NCBI RefSeq assembly: GCF_041021955.1
Contig: NZ_CP158375.1
Location: 3,274,501 to 3,338,500, forward strand
Source of the DNA: Caulobacter sp. 73W
GTDB lineage: Bacteria; Pseudomonadota; Alphaproteobacteria; Caulobacterales; Caulobacteraceae
Direction of reading: 5' to 3'
Length of the DNA: 64,000 bases
How positions within the stretch are numbered: the stretch's first letter is position 1; the number at the start of each line of letters is the position of its first letter. The position numbers were made by a program, and so were the translations under genes. The notes below the pieces were generated by a model. The model saw only the letters and a program-made list of their open reading frames with translations, was not told the origin of the DNA and did no database searches. Positions 27,104 to 35,206 of this stretch are shown one piece after another.

Positions 27104-27667
27104 TCAATTCTTGTAGATGACCACGATTTCCTGCGCCGTGGAGGCTGCGGCTCCAAGTTCAATGCCGGGGGCTATGACCGGAATGAACTCCAGCTTGATC
27201 TTGCCAGCACCGTCCTTTGAGACGCCGAATTTGATGCTGGCTTTCACCTCGCTTGCGATGAGCGGCGGCGAGCCAGCCTTCGCCTCCTGAACGGCCTTTG
27301 CGGCCGATAGAATGACAGCGGCGAGGGCGTCGCTGATATCCGGAGACACGCTAGCGGCGGCGTCGGCTCTCGGCGGGGTGAGGGTGATCGAAACGGCGGT
27401 CGTGAGTTCTTCGCTGCGCTTGGCGCCGAACTCCACAATGAACAGCTTGAAGCTCCCACCGGCGTTGGACTTTTGGACCGTCGTCGCATTCAGCGTGGCG
27501 CTGCTGAGTTTCGGAAGCCCAGGTGCGGCGCTCTGCTCAACTTTCAGGAGCGCGGCCTTCATCTCCTTCAGCATGTCTTCAAGCGCGACTGGCGCGGCGT
27601 TCGCTGAGCCGCCCAAGCAAGCCGCTCCGAGCGCGGCAAGCCCCATGACCTTGTTCCAGTGTTTCAT
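27104..27667 (-). CDS. Exported trypsin-co-occurring (trypco2-like) protein
   Basis: This is a 187 aa protein with a signal peptide (VMGLAALGAACLGGSANA). Its mature part resembles the trypco2 domain: an N-terminal helix (LEDMLKEMKAALLKVEQ) leads into FKLFIVEFGAKRSEELTTAVSITLTPP, with a repeat-like second half (SIKFGVSKDGAGKIKLEFIPVIAPGIELG). Trypco2 domains are defined by their association with trypsin-like peptidases, and the protease follows directly. Start at the ATG at 27667 with GGGGG upstream. A GTG at 27679 is the alternative. The domain call is from recall of the pattern, so it is moderate in strength. Confidence 0.65.
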   Translation of the reverse strand: MKHWNKVMGLAALGAACLGGSANAAPVALEDMLKEMKAALLKVEQSAAPGLPKLSSATLNATTVQKSNAGGSFKLFIVEFGAKRSEELTTAVSITLTPPRADAAASVSPDISDALAAVILSAAKAVQEAKAGSPPLIASEVKASIKFGVSKDGAGKIKLEFIPVIAPGIELGAAASTAQEIVVIYKN

Positions 27668-28250
27668 TCGTGCCCCCACGATTGACGCCCTCAGCGCGAA
27701 CGCTGGTATGCAAACTAAGCGTTAACCTTTGGTGGCTGTCAACATCATAGATTGTAATGGATTTATGGTGCTCGCTTGAGGTGTTTAGCGGCGCCGCCCA
27801 TATATGTTGTTGCTCTCCTTCTTAGGGAGCGGGCGCACGAGCTTGCGCTTCGCCAAAGCCCGTTCACCGGCTTCGTCCCGCCGCCAGAGCGGCGGGACGA
27901 CATCCGGGCATTGAGAACGCGGTATCAGCGCGCCGGCGTCTTTGGCTTCGCAGCTTGGACATCCCGCCAGCCACCCATGCGCAAAATGCCGATCAGACGG
28001 AAGCGACGCAATCGCTCGCCTCGGAGCGCTCGCCTAAACCGCCGGCCTATCGGTGGGCGCCATTGACCGTGAAAGCTGACTCTCCTCGGGCGGTCGTCCG
28101 AAGACGCGTGAAGCGTCCCCGACTTACACATCGAGTGTCATTGCAGGGGCGCGGCGACCGCTGTTTGCTCGGCGGGGCGTCGCTGGGGCTTGATGCTGTC
28201 CGCGTTGTCCGCTGCCCTTTCTCCCGTAGTTACCAGTTCTCGGAAGAGTA
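27668..28250. other. No convincing gene
   Basis: These 583 bases contain only short, low-quality frames. They hold the promoter region of the trypco2-protease pair on the left and of the conjugation module on the right. An imperfect GACGC...GCGTC inverted repeat lies near 28097-28118. I see no attachment site. Confidence 0.5.
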
Positions 28251-28367
28251 ATGTTCACATCGCCAGCTGACGCGGATGTCCGCATTCGCCGCTACGGTCG
28301 TTGGAGAGTCCGCGACTTAGATCCCAATGTTGGGGCCCTCCCGCGGCGAATGGCGGTCCAAAGATGA
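28251..28367 (+). CDS. Small ORF coupled to the LuxR-type regulator (38 aa)
   Basis: An ATG eight bases after GGAAGAG opens a 38-codon frame, rich in Arg, whose TGA overlaps the ATG of the LuxR-type gene (ATGA at 28364-28367). The overlap suggests translational coupling, so this may be a leader peptide that controls the regulator. No homology is recognised. Confidence 0.4.
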   Translation: MFTSPADADVRIRRYGRWRVRDLDPNVGALPRRMAVQR

Positions 28368-28645
28368 TGCCCCGGCGCGCGCCCGCCTGCTCCGACAACC
28401 CTGTTCAGATATGTCTCTCGCGGCGACAGCGCGAATGTCTCGTTTGGGCTGAACGAGGCAAAAGCAGTCGCGACATCGCTACAATCCTGGGCCTGTCCTC
28501 TCGAACTGTTGAGGAACACTTCGCCGAGGCGTGCCGCAAGCTTGGTGTCAGGACCCGCATGCAGGCGGTTCTGGAAGCGGGTCGACGTGGTCTGCTGACT
28601 GAGCCAGAAGGCGAAATCGTTTCCAGGGAAGAACGCTCCTGGTGA
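28364..28645 (+). CDS. LuxR-type HTH regulator, short form (93 aa)
   Basis: The protein is almost entirely a LuxR-family helix-turn-helix (LSRRQRECLVWAERGKSSRDIATILGLSSRTVEEHFAEACRKLGVRTRMQAVLEA), with no autoinducer or receiver domain. It precedes the virB operon, and a perfect 18-bp palindrome of lux-box length lies nine bases after its stop. It therefore probably controls conjugation genes. The open frame runs back to a TTG at 28301, but the ATG at 28364, coupled to the small ORF, is the better start. Confidence 0.75.
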   Translation: MMPRRAPACSDNPVQICLSRRQRECLVWAERGKSSRDIATILGLSSRTVEEHFAEACRKLGVRTRMQAVLEAGRRGLLTEPEGEIVSREERSW

Positions 28646-28654
28646 TGCGCTAAC

Positions 28655-28672
28655 CCCCGTAAGCTTACGGGG
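28655..28672. promoter_or_regulatory. 18-bp palindromic operator upstream of virB2
   Basis: CCCCGTAAGCTTACGGGG is a perfect palindrome between the LuxR-type regulator and virB2. Its size fits a LuxR-family dimer site (lux and tra boxes are 18-20 bp). No T-run follows, so a terminator is less likely. Confidence 0.6.
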
Positions 28673-28729
28673 TCGCGTCTTCGGCGATCCTTGCAGAACC
28701 TTCGGATGTCGCTTTGCTCCGAGGTACCG

Positions 28730-29062
28730 ATGCACCGCCCTTGTCAGCCATCCCGTCGCATTGGATTTGCGAGCCCAGGCTTGATCGGGTTGATCCCTTT
28801 GGGAATCTGTTTCCTGACGCTCTGGGCAGGGCCAGCCTTCGCTCAATCGCCGGGCGGCGACCTTGGCGGGTTCATCCAAAACATCATCGACCTGTTGAAC
28901 TCCGACATCATCCGGGGGCTCGCGGTCCTGGCGGTGATCCTCACCGGCGTCGCCTGGATGTTCGGCCAAATCGACCTTCGACGCGCCGGGACCGTGGTGG
29001 TCGGCATTATCGTCATCTTCGGAGCGGGCACGATCGTAGATATGATCGTTGGCGGAGCCTGA
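28730..29062 (+). CDS. virB2: VirB2/TrbC-like pilin
   Basis: This 110 aa pilin precursor has a signal segment ending GPAFAQ. A mature part of about 70 residues holds two hydrophobic helices (IIRGLAVLAVILTGVAWMF and TVVVGIIVIFGAGTIVDMIVGGA), the classic TrbC/VirB2 layout. The ATG at 28730 has GAGG five bases upstream. It is the first structural gene of the conjugation operon. Confidence 0.88.
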   Translation: MHRPCQPSRRIGFASPGLIGLIPLGICFLTLWAGPAFAQSPGGDLGGFIQNIIDLLNSDIIRGLAVLAVILTGVAWMFGQIDLRRAGTVVVGIIVIFGAGTIVDMIVGGA

Positions 29063-29064
29063 AG

Positions 29065-29388
29065 ATGCCCGGCGAGCGCGCCCGCCTTTCTCGGGACACC
29101 CTCTTCTTGGCATGCACGCGTCCGGCCCTCGTGCTGGGCGTGCCCATGGAAGCCATGGGCGTCAACTTGATCGCCTCGTCCGTCGCGTTTCTTGGCGGAC
29201 GAAGCCTTCTCTATCTGCTCGTCGCCCCAGCCCTGCACTTCGTGCTCCGGGCGATCTGCAAGAGTGATCACCACGCCCTGCGCCTCATCTGGCTCGCCAT
29301 TGAGACGCGCGGGCGCAGCCGTTCGAGCCGGCGGTGGGGTGGCTCTTCAACAAGCCCGCTGAAGTGCCGAAAGGCGCGGCATGGCTGA
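29065..29388 (+). CDS. virB3: VirB3-like inner-membrane protein
   Basis: This 107 aa protein begins MPGERARLSRDTLFLACTRPALVLGVP, the usual VirB3 N terminus. Membrane helices follow (NLIASSVAFLG and SLLYLLVAPALHFVLRAI). The C-terminal 20 residues are Arg/Ser-rich and less typical. It starts three bases after the virB2 stop and overlaps virB4 by eight bases. Confidence 0.82.
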   Translation: MPGERARLSRDTLFLACTRPALVLGVPMEAMGVNLIASSVAFLGGRSLLYLLVAPALHFVLRAICKSDHHALRLIWLAIETRGRSRSSRRWGGSSTSPLKCRKARHG

Positions 29389-31735
29389 CCCCACGACCGC
29401 CGCCCACCGCCCGTGGAGCAAAGTCGCAGCCGAGACGACGTTGAGAACTCGTCTGCCCTACGCGCGGCACGTCACTGACGACGTGGTGAGCCTGGATGGT
29501 GGAGCGCTTATGGCCGGCCTTGAGCTGGTGGGCTCCGCCTTCGAGACAATGGATGTCGCCGCCTTGGAGCGGATGCACGAGAGCCTGTCGGCGGCGTGGC
29601 GCAATATCGCATCCGAGGACGTAGCGCTGTGGCAGCATGTAGTGAGGCTGCCGGCAGCGGTGCCCGCGCGTGGACAGTTAAGTTCGGCCTACGCCACCGA
29701 GCTCGATGTCGACTGGAGACGACGGTTGGTCTCCCAAGGTCTCTTCGCCAACAGCCTCATCTTGCATGTCGTGTTGAAGGCCCCCTCGTTGGAGAGCCTC
29801 TTTCGCAAGGCAGACGCTTCCTCGGCGCTGGAAGCGCGCCTGGCCCGTCTTCAAACCGTGATGACGGATCTGCAGCGCTTGCTCGCGCCGTGGACGCCCA
29901 GGCGTCTTGGAATCGAGCGTCGAGGACACGTCTTGTCGAGCGCCTTGCTGGCGCCGCTCGCCACGATCCTCGAGGGACGCCCAAGCGACGCGGCGATGGT
30001 CCGGGGCCATTTGGGAGAAGCGCTTGGTTCGAGCCGTCTGATCTTCGGTCGGGAGGCCTTCGAGGTTCGACACGCTTCCGGCTCCACCTATGGGGCGATG
30101 CTGGCGCTGAAGGCCTATCCCGCGACCACCTGGCCGGGAGCCTGGGACGCGCTCTTGGCCGCGCCGTTCCCACTCGTGATCAGCCAGTCCTTCGCCTTCC
30201 TGTCGCGGCCAGCCGGCGAGGCGCTGCTTGGGCGAAAGCAGAACCAGATGGTCAGCGCCGCTGATCGCGCCGCCTCCCAGATCGAGCAACTGGACGAGGC
30301 CATGGACGATCTGGCCAGCGGCCGCTTCGTGATGGGCGAGCACCAGGCCAGCGTCCTTGTGTTCGCCGACACGCCGGCCGACCTGTCGCGCGATATCGCC
30401 TCCGCGCGCGCCATGCTGGCGGGGGGAGGGCTGGTGGCCGCCCGGGAGGACCTGGGCCTAGAGGCCGCCTACTGGTCGCAGTTTCCTGGAAACTTCCGGC
30501 TTCGGACGCGCCCGGCGGCGATCTCGTCTCGCAACTTCGCCGGCCTCGCCTCCCTGCACGATTACCCAAGCGGCAAGGAATCGGGGCTCCACTGGGGCGA
30601 ACCCATGTCGACCTTCAGAACGCGTGGTCGAACCGCCTATCGCTTCAGCCCGCATGTCGATGACCTTGGCCACACCTTCATTTGCGGCCCGTCGGGGGCC
30701 GGCAAGACGGTGCTTCAGAACATGATCCTCGCGCAGGCCGAGCGGTTTGGTCCTCGGCGGGTGCTGATCGACAAGGATCGAGGCGCCGAAGTCTTCGTGC
30801 GCGCCTGCGATGGCAAGTACCAGACGCTGAGATCGGGCGAGCCTACCGGGCTGGCGCCGTTAAAGGCGCTCGGCGATGGCGATCTAGCCTTCTTGCGCGC
30901 GCTCGTCCTTCGCATGGCGTTCGGCGAAGACGGCGTGGCGGGCCCCCAGGAAATCGCGCTTCTGGACGAGGCGCTCTTCGCGGTCCTGCGCCTGCCGAAG
31001 CGCGACCGCTCGCTCGCCGCGCTTCGTGGTCTCCTCGGGCAACGTGACGCCGGCGGCATCGGTGCCCGTCTGGAGCGCTGGTGCGATGGCGGCCCGTTGG
31101 GCTGGGCGCTGAATGGTCCCGAAGACGCGCTCGATCTTAAGCCCGCGCTCATCGGCTTCGACATGACCACGATCCTCGACGACGCTGAGGCTCGGGCGCC
31201 GGTGATGATGTATCTGCTCCACCGCATAGGCGCCTTGGCGGATGGGCGCCGCCTCGTCGTGTCGATCGATGAGTTCTGGAAGGCGTTGGGGGATGAAGCC
31301 TTCCGCGCTTTCGCTCGCGACGGCCTCAAGACGTGGCGCAAGCAGGACGCGGTGCTCGTCCTGGCGACCCAATCCCCGTCGGACGTGCTCGCCTCGCCGA
31401 TCGCCCGAACCATCCTTGAGCAATGTTCGACGCACGTCTTCCTGCCCAACCCGCAGGCGTCGCTCGCCGACTACCGAGAAGGCTTTGGTCTGTCGGAGCG
31501 CGAGCATGAGTTGGTCCGCGACGAGCTTGGCGTTGGGAGCCGCGGCTTCCTCATCCGCCAAGGCGGAGGCTCGGTCGTCGCCGAGCTCGACCTCGCCGGC
31601 CTCGATGAGCACCTCGCCATTCTGAGCGGCCGGGCCACGACGGTGGCCGCCCTCGACGCCATCCGCTCTCGGGTCGGCGATAGATCGGCCGACTGGCGCC
31701 CCGTGCTTCGTCAAACCTTGGAGATCGAACCATGA
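29381..31735 (+). CDS. virB4: VirB4 conjugation ATPase
   Basis: This 784 aa ATPase energises pilus assembly and transfer at the inner membrane. Walker A GPSGAGKT lies near residue 436 and Walker B VVSIDEFWKAL near 625. The AVLVLATQSPSDVLASPIARTILEQCSTHVFLPN segment is typical of VirB4. The length is normal. It overlaps virB3 by eight bases and virB5 by four. Confidence 0.95.
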   Translation: MADPTTAAHRPWSKVAAETTLRTRLPYARHVTDDVVSLDGGALMAGLELVGSAFETMDVAALERMHESLSAAWRNIASEDVALWQHVVRLPAAVPARGQLSSAYATELDVDWRRRLVSQGLFANSLILHVVLKAPSLESLFRKADASSALEARLARLQTVMTDLQRLLAPWTPRRLGIERRGHVLSSALLAPLATILEGRPSDAAMVRGHLGEALGSSRLIFGREAFEVRHASGSTYGAMLALKAYPATTWPGAWDALLAAPFPLVISQSFAFLSRPAGEALLGRKQNQMVSAADRAASQIEQLDEAMDDLASGRFVMGEHQASVLVFADTPADLSRDIASARAMLAGGGLVAAREDLGLEAAYWSQFPGNFRLRTRPAAISSRNFAGLASLHDYPSGKESGLHWGEPMSTFRTRGRTAYRFSPHVDDLGHTFICGPSGAGKTVLQNMILAQAERFGPRRVLIDKDRGAEVFVRACDGKYQTLRSGEPTGLAPLKALGDGDLAFLRALVLRMAFGEDGVAGPQEIALLDEALFAVLRLPKRDRSLAALRGLLGQRDAGGIGARLERWCDGGPLGWALNGPEDALDLKPALIGFDMTTILDDAEARAPVMMYLLHRIGALADGRRLVVSIDEFWKALGDEAFRAFARDGLKTWRKQDAVLVLATQSPSDVLASPIARTILEQCSTHVFLPNPQASLADYREGFGLSEREHELVRDELGVGSRGFLIRQGGGSVVAELDLAGLDEHLAILSGRATTVAALDAIRSRVGDRSADWRPVLRQTLEIEP

Positions 31736-32433
31736 AGCCCACCGGCGTCATCTTGGCGACCGCCTTGGCGGTCTGCGGTGTCTCGCCCGCCAAGGCGGCG
31801 GTCATCGTTCATGACCCGACTGCCTATCTGAAGGTTGTGGAGGAGGTTCGCGCCGCGCTCGACCAGCTGGAAGCGCTCAAGGCGCAACTGGCTGAAGGCA
31901 AGCGCCTGCACGACAGTCTCAACGTCCGCTCCGCCATCGACGCGATCGCTCCGGAGCTGTCGAAGACGGAACTGCGGAAAGCCTTGCCTGAGCTCGACGC
32001 CTTGCGAAAGGCGGCCGGCGGTCAGTTGGAGGCCCTGGGCGCGATCGGTGATCGCGCGCGCGAGATCCGCGAGGCGCGTCGCGGGGTAGGGCCCGCGCTG
32101 ACGGACTCGGAGAGACTGCTGGCCCGCGACGGCGATCTGGCCGCTCGCGATCTGGCGGTCGGGGAGGCCGCGATACATGCGTCCGCCGAGCGGCTCGAGG
32201 GGTTGCGGCATTTGCAGACCGCCGTGGGCAAGGCCGAGAGCGCCAGGGCTGTCGCAGATTTGCAAGCTCGCATCTCGGCGGAGCAGGCGCTGATCCTGAA
32301 CGACCAGATGCGTCTTCAAGCCTTCGCGCTTTCCCAGGAAGCCGAGGAGCGGATGCGCCTCCAAGAGGCGAAGGAGCGGTCGGCGCAGCGTCGAAGAGAC
32401 CGAATGGATCAGGCCAAGAGGACTTTTCAATGA
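31732..32433 (+). CDS. virB5: VirB5-like minor pilus protein
   Basis: This 233 aa protein has a signal peptide (GVILATALAVCGVSPAKAA) and a long helical, Gln/Arg-rich mature part (VVEEVRAALDQLEALKAQLAEGKRL). That is the pattern of VirB5 tip proteins of the P-type family. It overlaps virB4 and the next gene by four bases each. Confidence 0.8.
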   Translation: MKPTGVILATALAVCGVSPAKAAVIVHDPTAYLKVVEEVRAALDQLEALKAQLAEGKRLHDSLNVRSAIDAIAPELSKTELRKALPELDALRKAAGGQLEALGAIGDRAREIREARRGVGPALTDSERLLARDGDLAARDLAVGEAAIHASAERLEGLRHLQTAVGKAESARAVADLQARISAEQALILNDQMRLQAFALSQEAEERMRLQEAKERSAQRRRDRMDQAKRTFQ

Positions 32434-32654
32434 AGCGAGTTATCGCGCTGGCTTTGTTGGTCGCCGCTTGCTCGGCGGAACCCCGCAGCAAGAGCTACTT
32501 CGTGGCCCATCCGGAGGAGGCGAAGGCCGTGCTGGCACGCTGCGAGGCGGGCGAACATCGCGGGGATGAGTGCGTGAACGCACGCGCGTCAGAGCGCGAG
32601 ATGCGCCGGCGGGCGCGAATGGAGATGGCTCGCAGAACTTTCGAGGCACGCTGA
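32430..32654 (+). CDS. EexN-like entry-exclusion lipoprotein
   Basis: This 74 aa lipoprotein has the lipobox LLVAAC. The mature part carries SYFVAHPEEAKAVLARCEAGEHRGDECVNARAS, matching the EexN pattern of a His-Pro-x-Glu helix and two spaced Cys followed by a Cys-x-Asn-Ala. Such proteins block entry of a second related element. It lies between virB5 and virB6, where eexN often sits. Confidence 0.8.
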   Translation: MKRVIALALLVAACSAEPRSKSYFVAHPEEAKAVLARCEAGEHRGDECVNARASEREMRRRARMEMARRTFEAR

Positions 32655-33523
32655 TGGAGACGAAGTACACCGTCTTCACCCAAGCTTACGGCACCGTTGG
32701 CGGAAGGCTGGATGGCTTCCTTGGAGAGACTGTCGGCAATGTTATCGCGCAGGTCGCCGGACCTTTGCGCCTAGCGCTGGTTCTCTACGTAATTCTCTAC
32801 GGGTTCGCGATCCTGCGAGGAGCCATCAACGAGCCGCTGATGGATTTCGCGGTCCGGAGCATCAAGCTCACGATCATTTACCTACTGGCGACCACCCAAG
32901 CCTACAGCCACTTCGTCACCGATCCGATCTTTCATACGCTTCCCGACGCGCTAGCTGAAGCCGTCGGCGGGGCGCCGACCCAAGATGCGGGTGGCTCGTT
33001 CGACCGGTTCATTGGGCAGACGGCCTGGATGGCTGATCGGATTACCGAGCAAGCCGAGCCTTGGGAGCTCATGGATTGGCTCATGGCCACGGCGGTCTGG
33101 ATCAGCGGCGCCTTAGCCGCCGCGCTCGGCTTCGGGATCGTCCTCGTGGCCAAGGTCGCCTTGGCGCTGCTCATCGCCCTGGGCCCGATTTTCATCGGCC
33201 TGGCGCTGTTTGAGGCCACGCGTCGCTGGTTCTTCGGCTGGCTGTCGCAGGCGGTGAACTACCTGATCCTCTTCGCGCTGATCTTCGCGGTTTTCCAACT
33301 GGTGCTCGCCATGGTCGCCGACCAGTGGGAGACGCTCCAGGCGCAGGACGCCATGGCGGCGGGCTTCGCGTTCATCGCGCTCTCGTTGCTGGGCTCGATC
33401 TTCTTCCTGCAGACGCCGACCTTGGCGGCTGGCATCGCAGGCGGCGCTAGCCTGGGCATCCGCGACTTCTTCGGCGCTGGTTCGATCGCGACGCGCGCCG
33501 TCTCCGGCCGGTGGAGACGCTGA
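32654..33523 (+). CDS. virB6: VirB6-like channel protein
   Basis: This 289 aa polytopic membrane protein has five or more hydrophobic segments (LRLALVLYVILYGFAILRG, GIVLVAKVALALLIALGPIFIGLALF, YLILFALIFAVFQLVLAMV). The AL(x)xLGPIFIGLALF region is typical of VirB6. It forms part of the inner-membrane channel. The start overlaps the eexN stop (TGATG). Confidence 0.9.
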   Translation: METKYTVFTQAYGTVGGRLDGFLGETVGNVIAQVAGPLRLALVLYVILYGFAILRGAINEPLMDFAVRSIKLTIIYLLATTQAYSHFVTDPIFHTLPDALAEAVGGAPTQDAGGSFDRFIGQTAWMADRITEQAEPWELMDWLMATAVWISGALAAALGFGIVLVAKVALALLIALGPIFIGLALFEATRRWFFGWLSQAVNYLILFALIFAVFQLVLAMVADQWETLQAQDAMAAGFAFIALSLLGSIFFLQTPTLAAGIAGGASLGIRDFFGAGSIATRAVSGRWRR

Positions 33524-33525
33524 CG

Positions 33526-33732
33526 ATGCGCGTCTTGATCCTGATGCTCCTGGCCTGCTCCGTCCTCGCCGGCTGTAACACGCTTCGGTCGCCCGAGCAG
33601 GCGCCGGTGTGCGACGGCCAGCATCGGCGCACGGCCAACCCTTACGGCTCCGTGCTGCTCGACCCGACCGCGTCGCCATCGAAGATTGTCCCAGAGGCGG
33701 ACCCGGTTCTCCCGTGTGGAGAGGGCCGATGA
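33526..33732 (+). CDS. VirB7-like lipoprotein
   Basis: This 68 aa protein has a lipoprotein signal (LILMLLACSVLAGC) and a short mature part ending PVLPCGEGR. Its position between virB6 and virB8 is that of VirB7, which anchors VirB9 at the outer membrane. Sequence alone does not prove the family. It overlaps virB8 by four bases. Confidence 0.65.
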   Translation: MRVLILMLLACSVLAGCNTLRSPEQAPVCDGQHRRTANPYGSVLLDPTASPSKIVPEADPVLPCGEGR

Positions 33733-34403
33733 ACATGCCCACCGACATGGCGGTCTATTTGAAGGAAGCGTCGTCCTGGGACGATGATCGACTATCGGCG
33801 GCCTTGAGGTCGCGGCGCGTGGCATGGTTGATCGCCGCGGGTGCTTGCGTCCTCGCCTCCTGCGCCTGCGTGGCCATAGCCATGCTCGCGCCGCTCAAGA
33901 CCGTCGAGCCGTTCGTCGTCCGCGTCGACAGCGCCACCGGCGCCGTCGAGGTGATGACCGCGCTTAGCGGGGCGGAGCCGCGCACCTACGACGAGGCCGT
34001 CGGCAAGTACTTCCTCTCCACCTACGTGCGGGCGCGCGAGACCTGGCTGCCCGCGGCGGCCAAGGCGAACTTCGACCAAGCGGTGATCCTCTCCGCGCCC
34101 GCCGAGCAGCAGCGTCTCGCCGAAGCCTTCCGTCCCACCAACCCGGCCAGCCCGCAGGTGCTGCTGGGGCCCGCCGCTCAGGCGACCGTCGAGGTTCGGG
34201 CGGTGACCTTCCTGTCGCCGAGCGTTGGCCAGGTCCGCTATCGGCGCACGCTCGCTCACAACGGCGTCGAGGAGCACGGCGACTTCATCGCCACCATCGC
34301 CTTCGCCTGGGCTGAAGGTCCCATGAAGGAGAAGGATCGCCTGCGTAATCCCCTCGGGTTCCAGGTCGCCAGCTATCGGACCGATCAGGAGGCCAGCCAA
34401 TGA
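33729..34403 (+). CDS. virB8: VirB8 core-complex protein
   Basis: This is a 224 aa bitopic protein. A cytoplasmic N terminus (MAVYLKEASSWDDDRLSAALRSRRVAWL) leads to one membrane helix (IAAGACVLASCACVAIAMLAPLK) and a periplasmic NTF2-like domain (VEVRAVTFLSPSVGQVRYRRTL). The ATG at 33729 overlaps the preceding stop. Longer frames upstream are out of register with any signal. Confidence 0.92.
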   Translation: MNMPTDMAVYLKEASSWDDDRLSAALRSRRVAWLIAAGACVLASCACVAIAMLAPLKTVEPFVVRVDSATGAVEVMTALSGAEPRTYDEAVGKYFLSTYVRARETWLPAAAKANFDQAVILSAPAEQQRLAEAFRPTNPASPQVLLGPAAQATVEVRAVTFLSPSVGQVRYRRTLAHNGVEEHGDFIATIAFAWAEGPMKEKDRLRNPLGFQVASYRTDQEASQ

Positions 34404-35206
34404 GGGGCTTGCTTCTTGCGGGCGCGATCACGCTGCTCGCGGCAACGGCCGCTAAGGCCGAGCCGCGCATCCGCACGACGGCCTACGATCCCGACCAGGT
34501 GGTCCGTTTGGAAGGGCGCCTATCCACCGCCGTGCAGATCGTCTTCGCCGACGGCGAGGAGATCCGCCATGTGGCCATGGGCGACAGCACCGCCTGGGAG
34601 GCCGCTCCAGAGGGGCGGCTTCTCTTCCTGAAGCCACTGGAGCCGCGCTCGACAAATCTCATCGTCGCCACGCGGGCGCCGGGCGGCGGCACACGCAACT
34701 ACGCCTTCGATCTGCGTGTATCCAAGGCGGCGGGCCCCTGGATGTTGCGGTTCTCCTACCCCGCCGAGGAGAAGGCGCTCGTCACCGCCGCGATCGACGC
34801 GCATGAGGAAGCGCTGCGCGCCAAGCTCCTCCAGCTCAAGCTCGACCGGGGCGCCGTGGAGGGACCGCGCAATCTCGCCTGGACGCTGCAGGGGAGCGGA
34901 GCGCTTCAGCCTTCGGAGGTGAGCGACAATGGGCGGTTCACCGTCCTTCGCTTTCCAGGCGGCCAGGACGTGCCCGCCGTCTTCGCGGTCGGCGCCGATG
35001 GATCCGAGACGCTCGCGCCTTTCGACGTGCGCGGAGAATTCGTGGTCGTCCACGGCGTGCATCCTCAGCTTCGGCTCCGCAGGGGCAGGGAGGTCCTCTG
35101 TCTTTGGAACGAAGCCTTCGACCCCCGCGCCGGCGGCGCGGCGTCCGGCACGGCCGCGGCCGATGTTCGGCGCTTGGAGGTGGGAGGTGATCATGAGCGG
35201 CGATGA
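34400..35206 (+). CDS. virB9: VirB9 outer-membrane core protein
   Basis: This 268 aa protein has a signal peptide (LLLAGAITLLAATAAKA). An N-terminal domain carries RIRTTAYDPDQVVRLEGRLSTAVQIVFADGE, and a C-terminal domain carries RFTVLRFPGGQDVPAVFAVGADGSE, both typical of VirB9/CagX. It overlaps virB8 by four bases and virB10 by 14. Confidence 0.92.
   Translation: MRGLLLAGAITLLAATAAKAEPRIRTTAYDPDQVVRLEGRLSTAVQIVFADGEEIRHVAMGDSTAWEAAPEGRLLFLKPLEPRSTNLIVATRAPGGGTRNYAFDLRVSKAAGPWMLRFSYPAEEKALVTAAIDAHEEALRAKLLQLKLDRGAVEGPRNLAWTLQGSGALQPSEVSDNGRFTVLRFPGGQDVPAVFAVGADGSETLAPFDVRGEFVVVHGVHPQLRLRRGREVLCLWNEAFDPRAGGAASGTAAADVRRLEVGGDHERR

Noticed and set aside
27776..28066. A 96 aa frame before the conjugation module
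   Set aside because: There is no ribosome site or homology, the tail is Arg-rich and low in complexity, and competing frames run on both strands.
28655..28672. The 18-bp palindrome as a terminator for the LuxR-type gene
   Set aside because: No T-run follows, there is no loop in a fully palindromic stem, and the position before virB2 suits an operator better.
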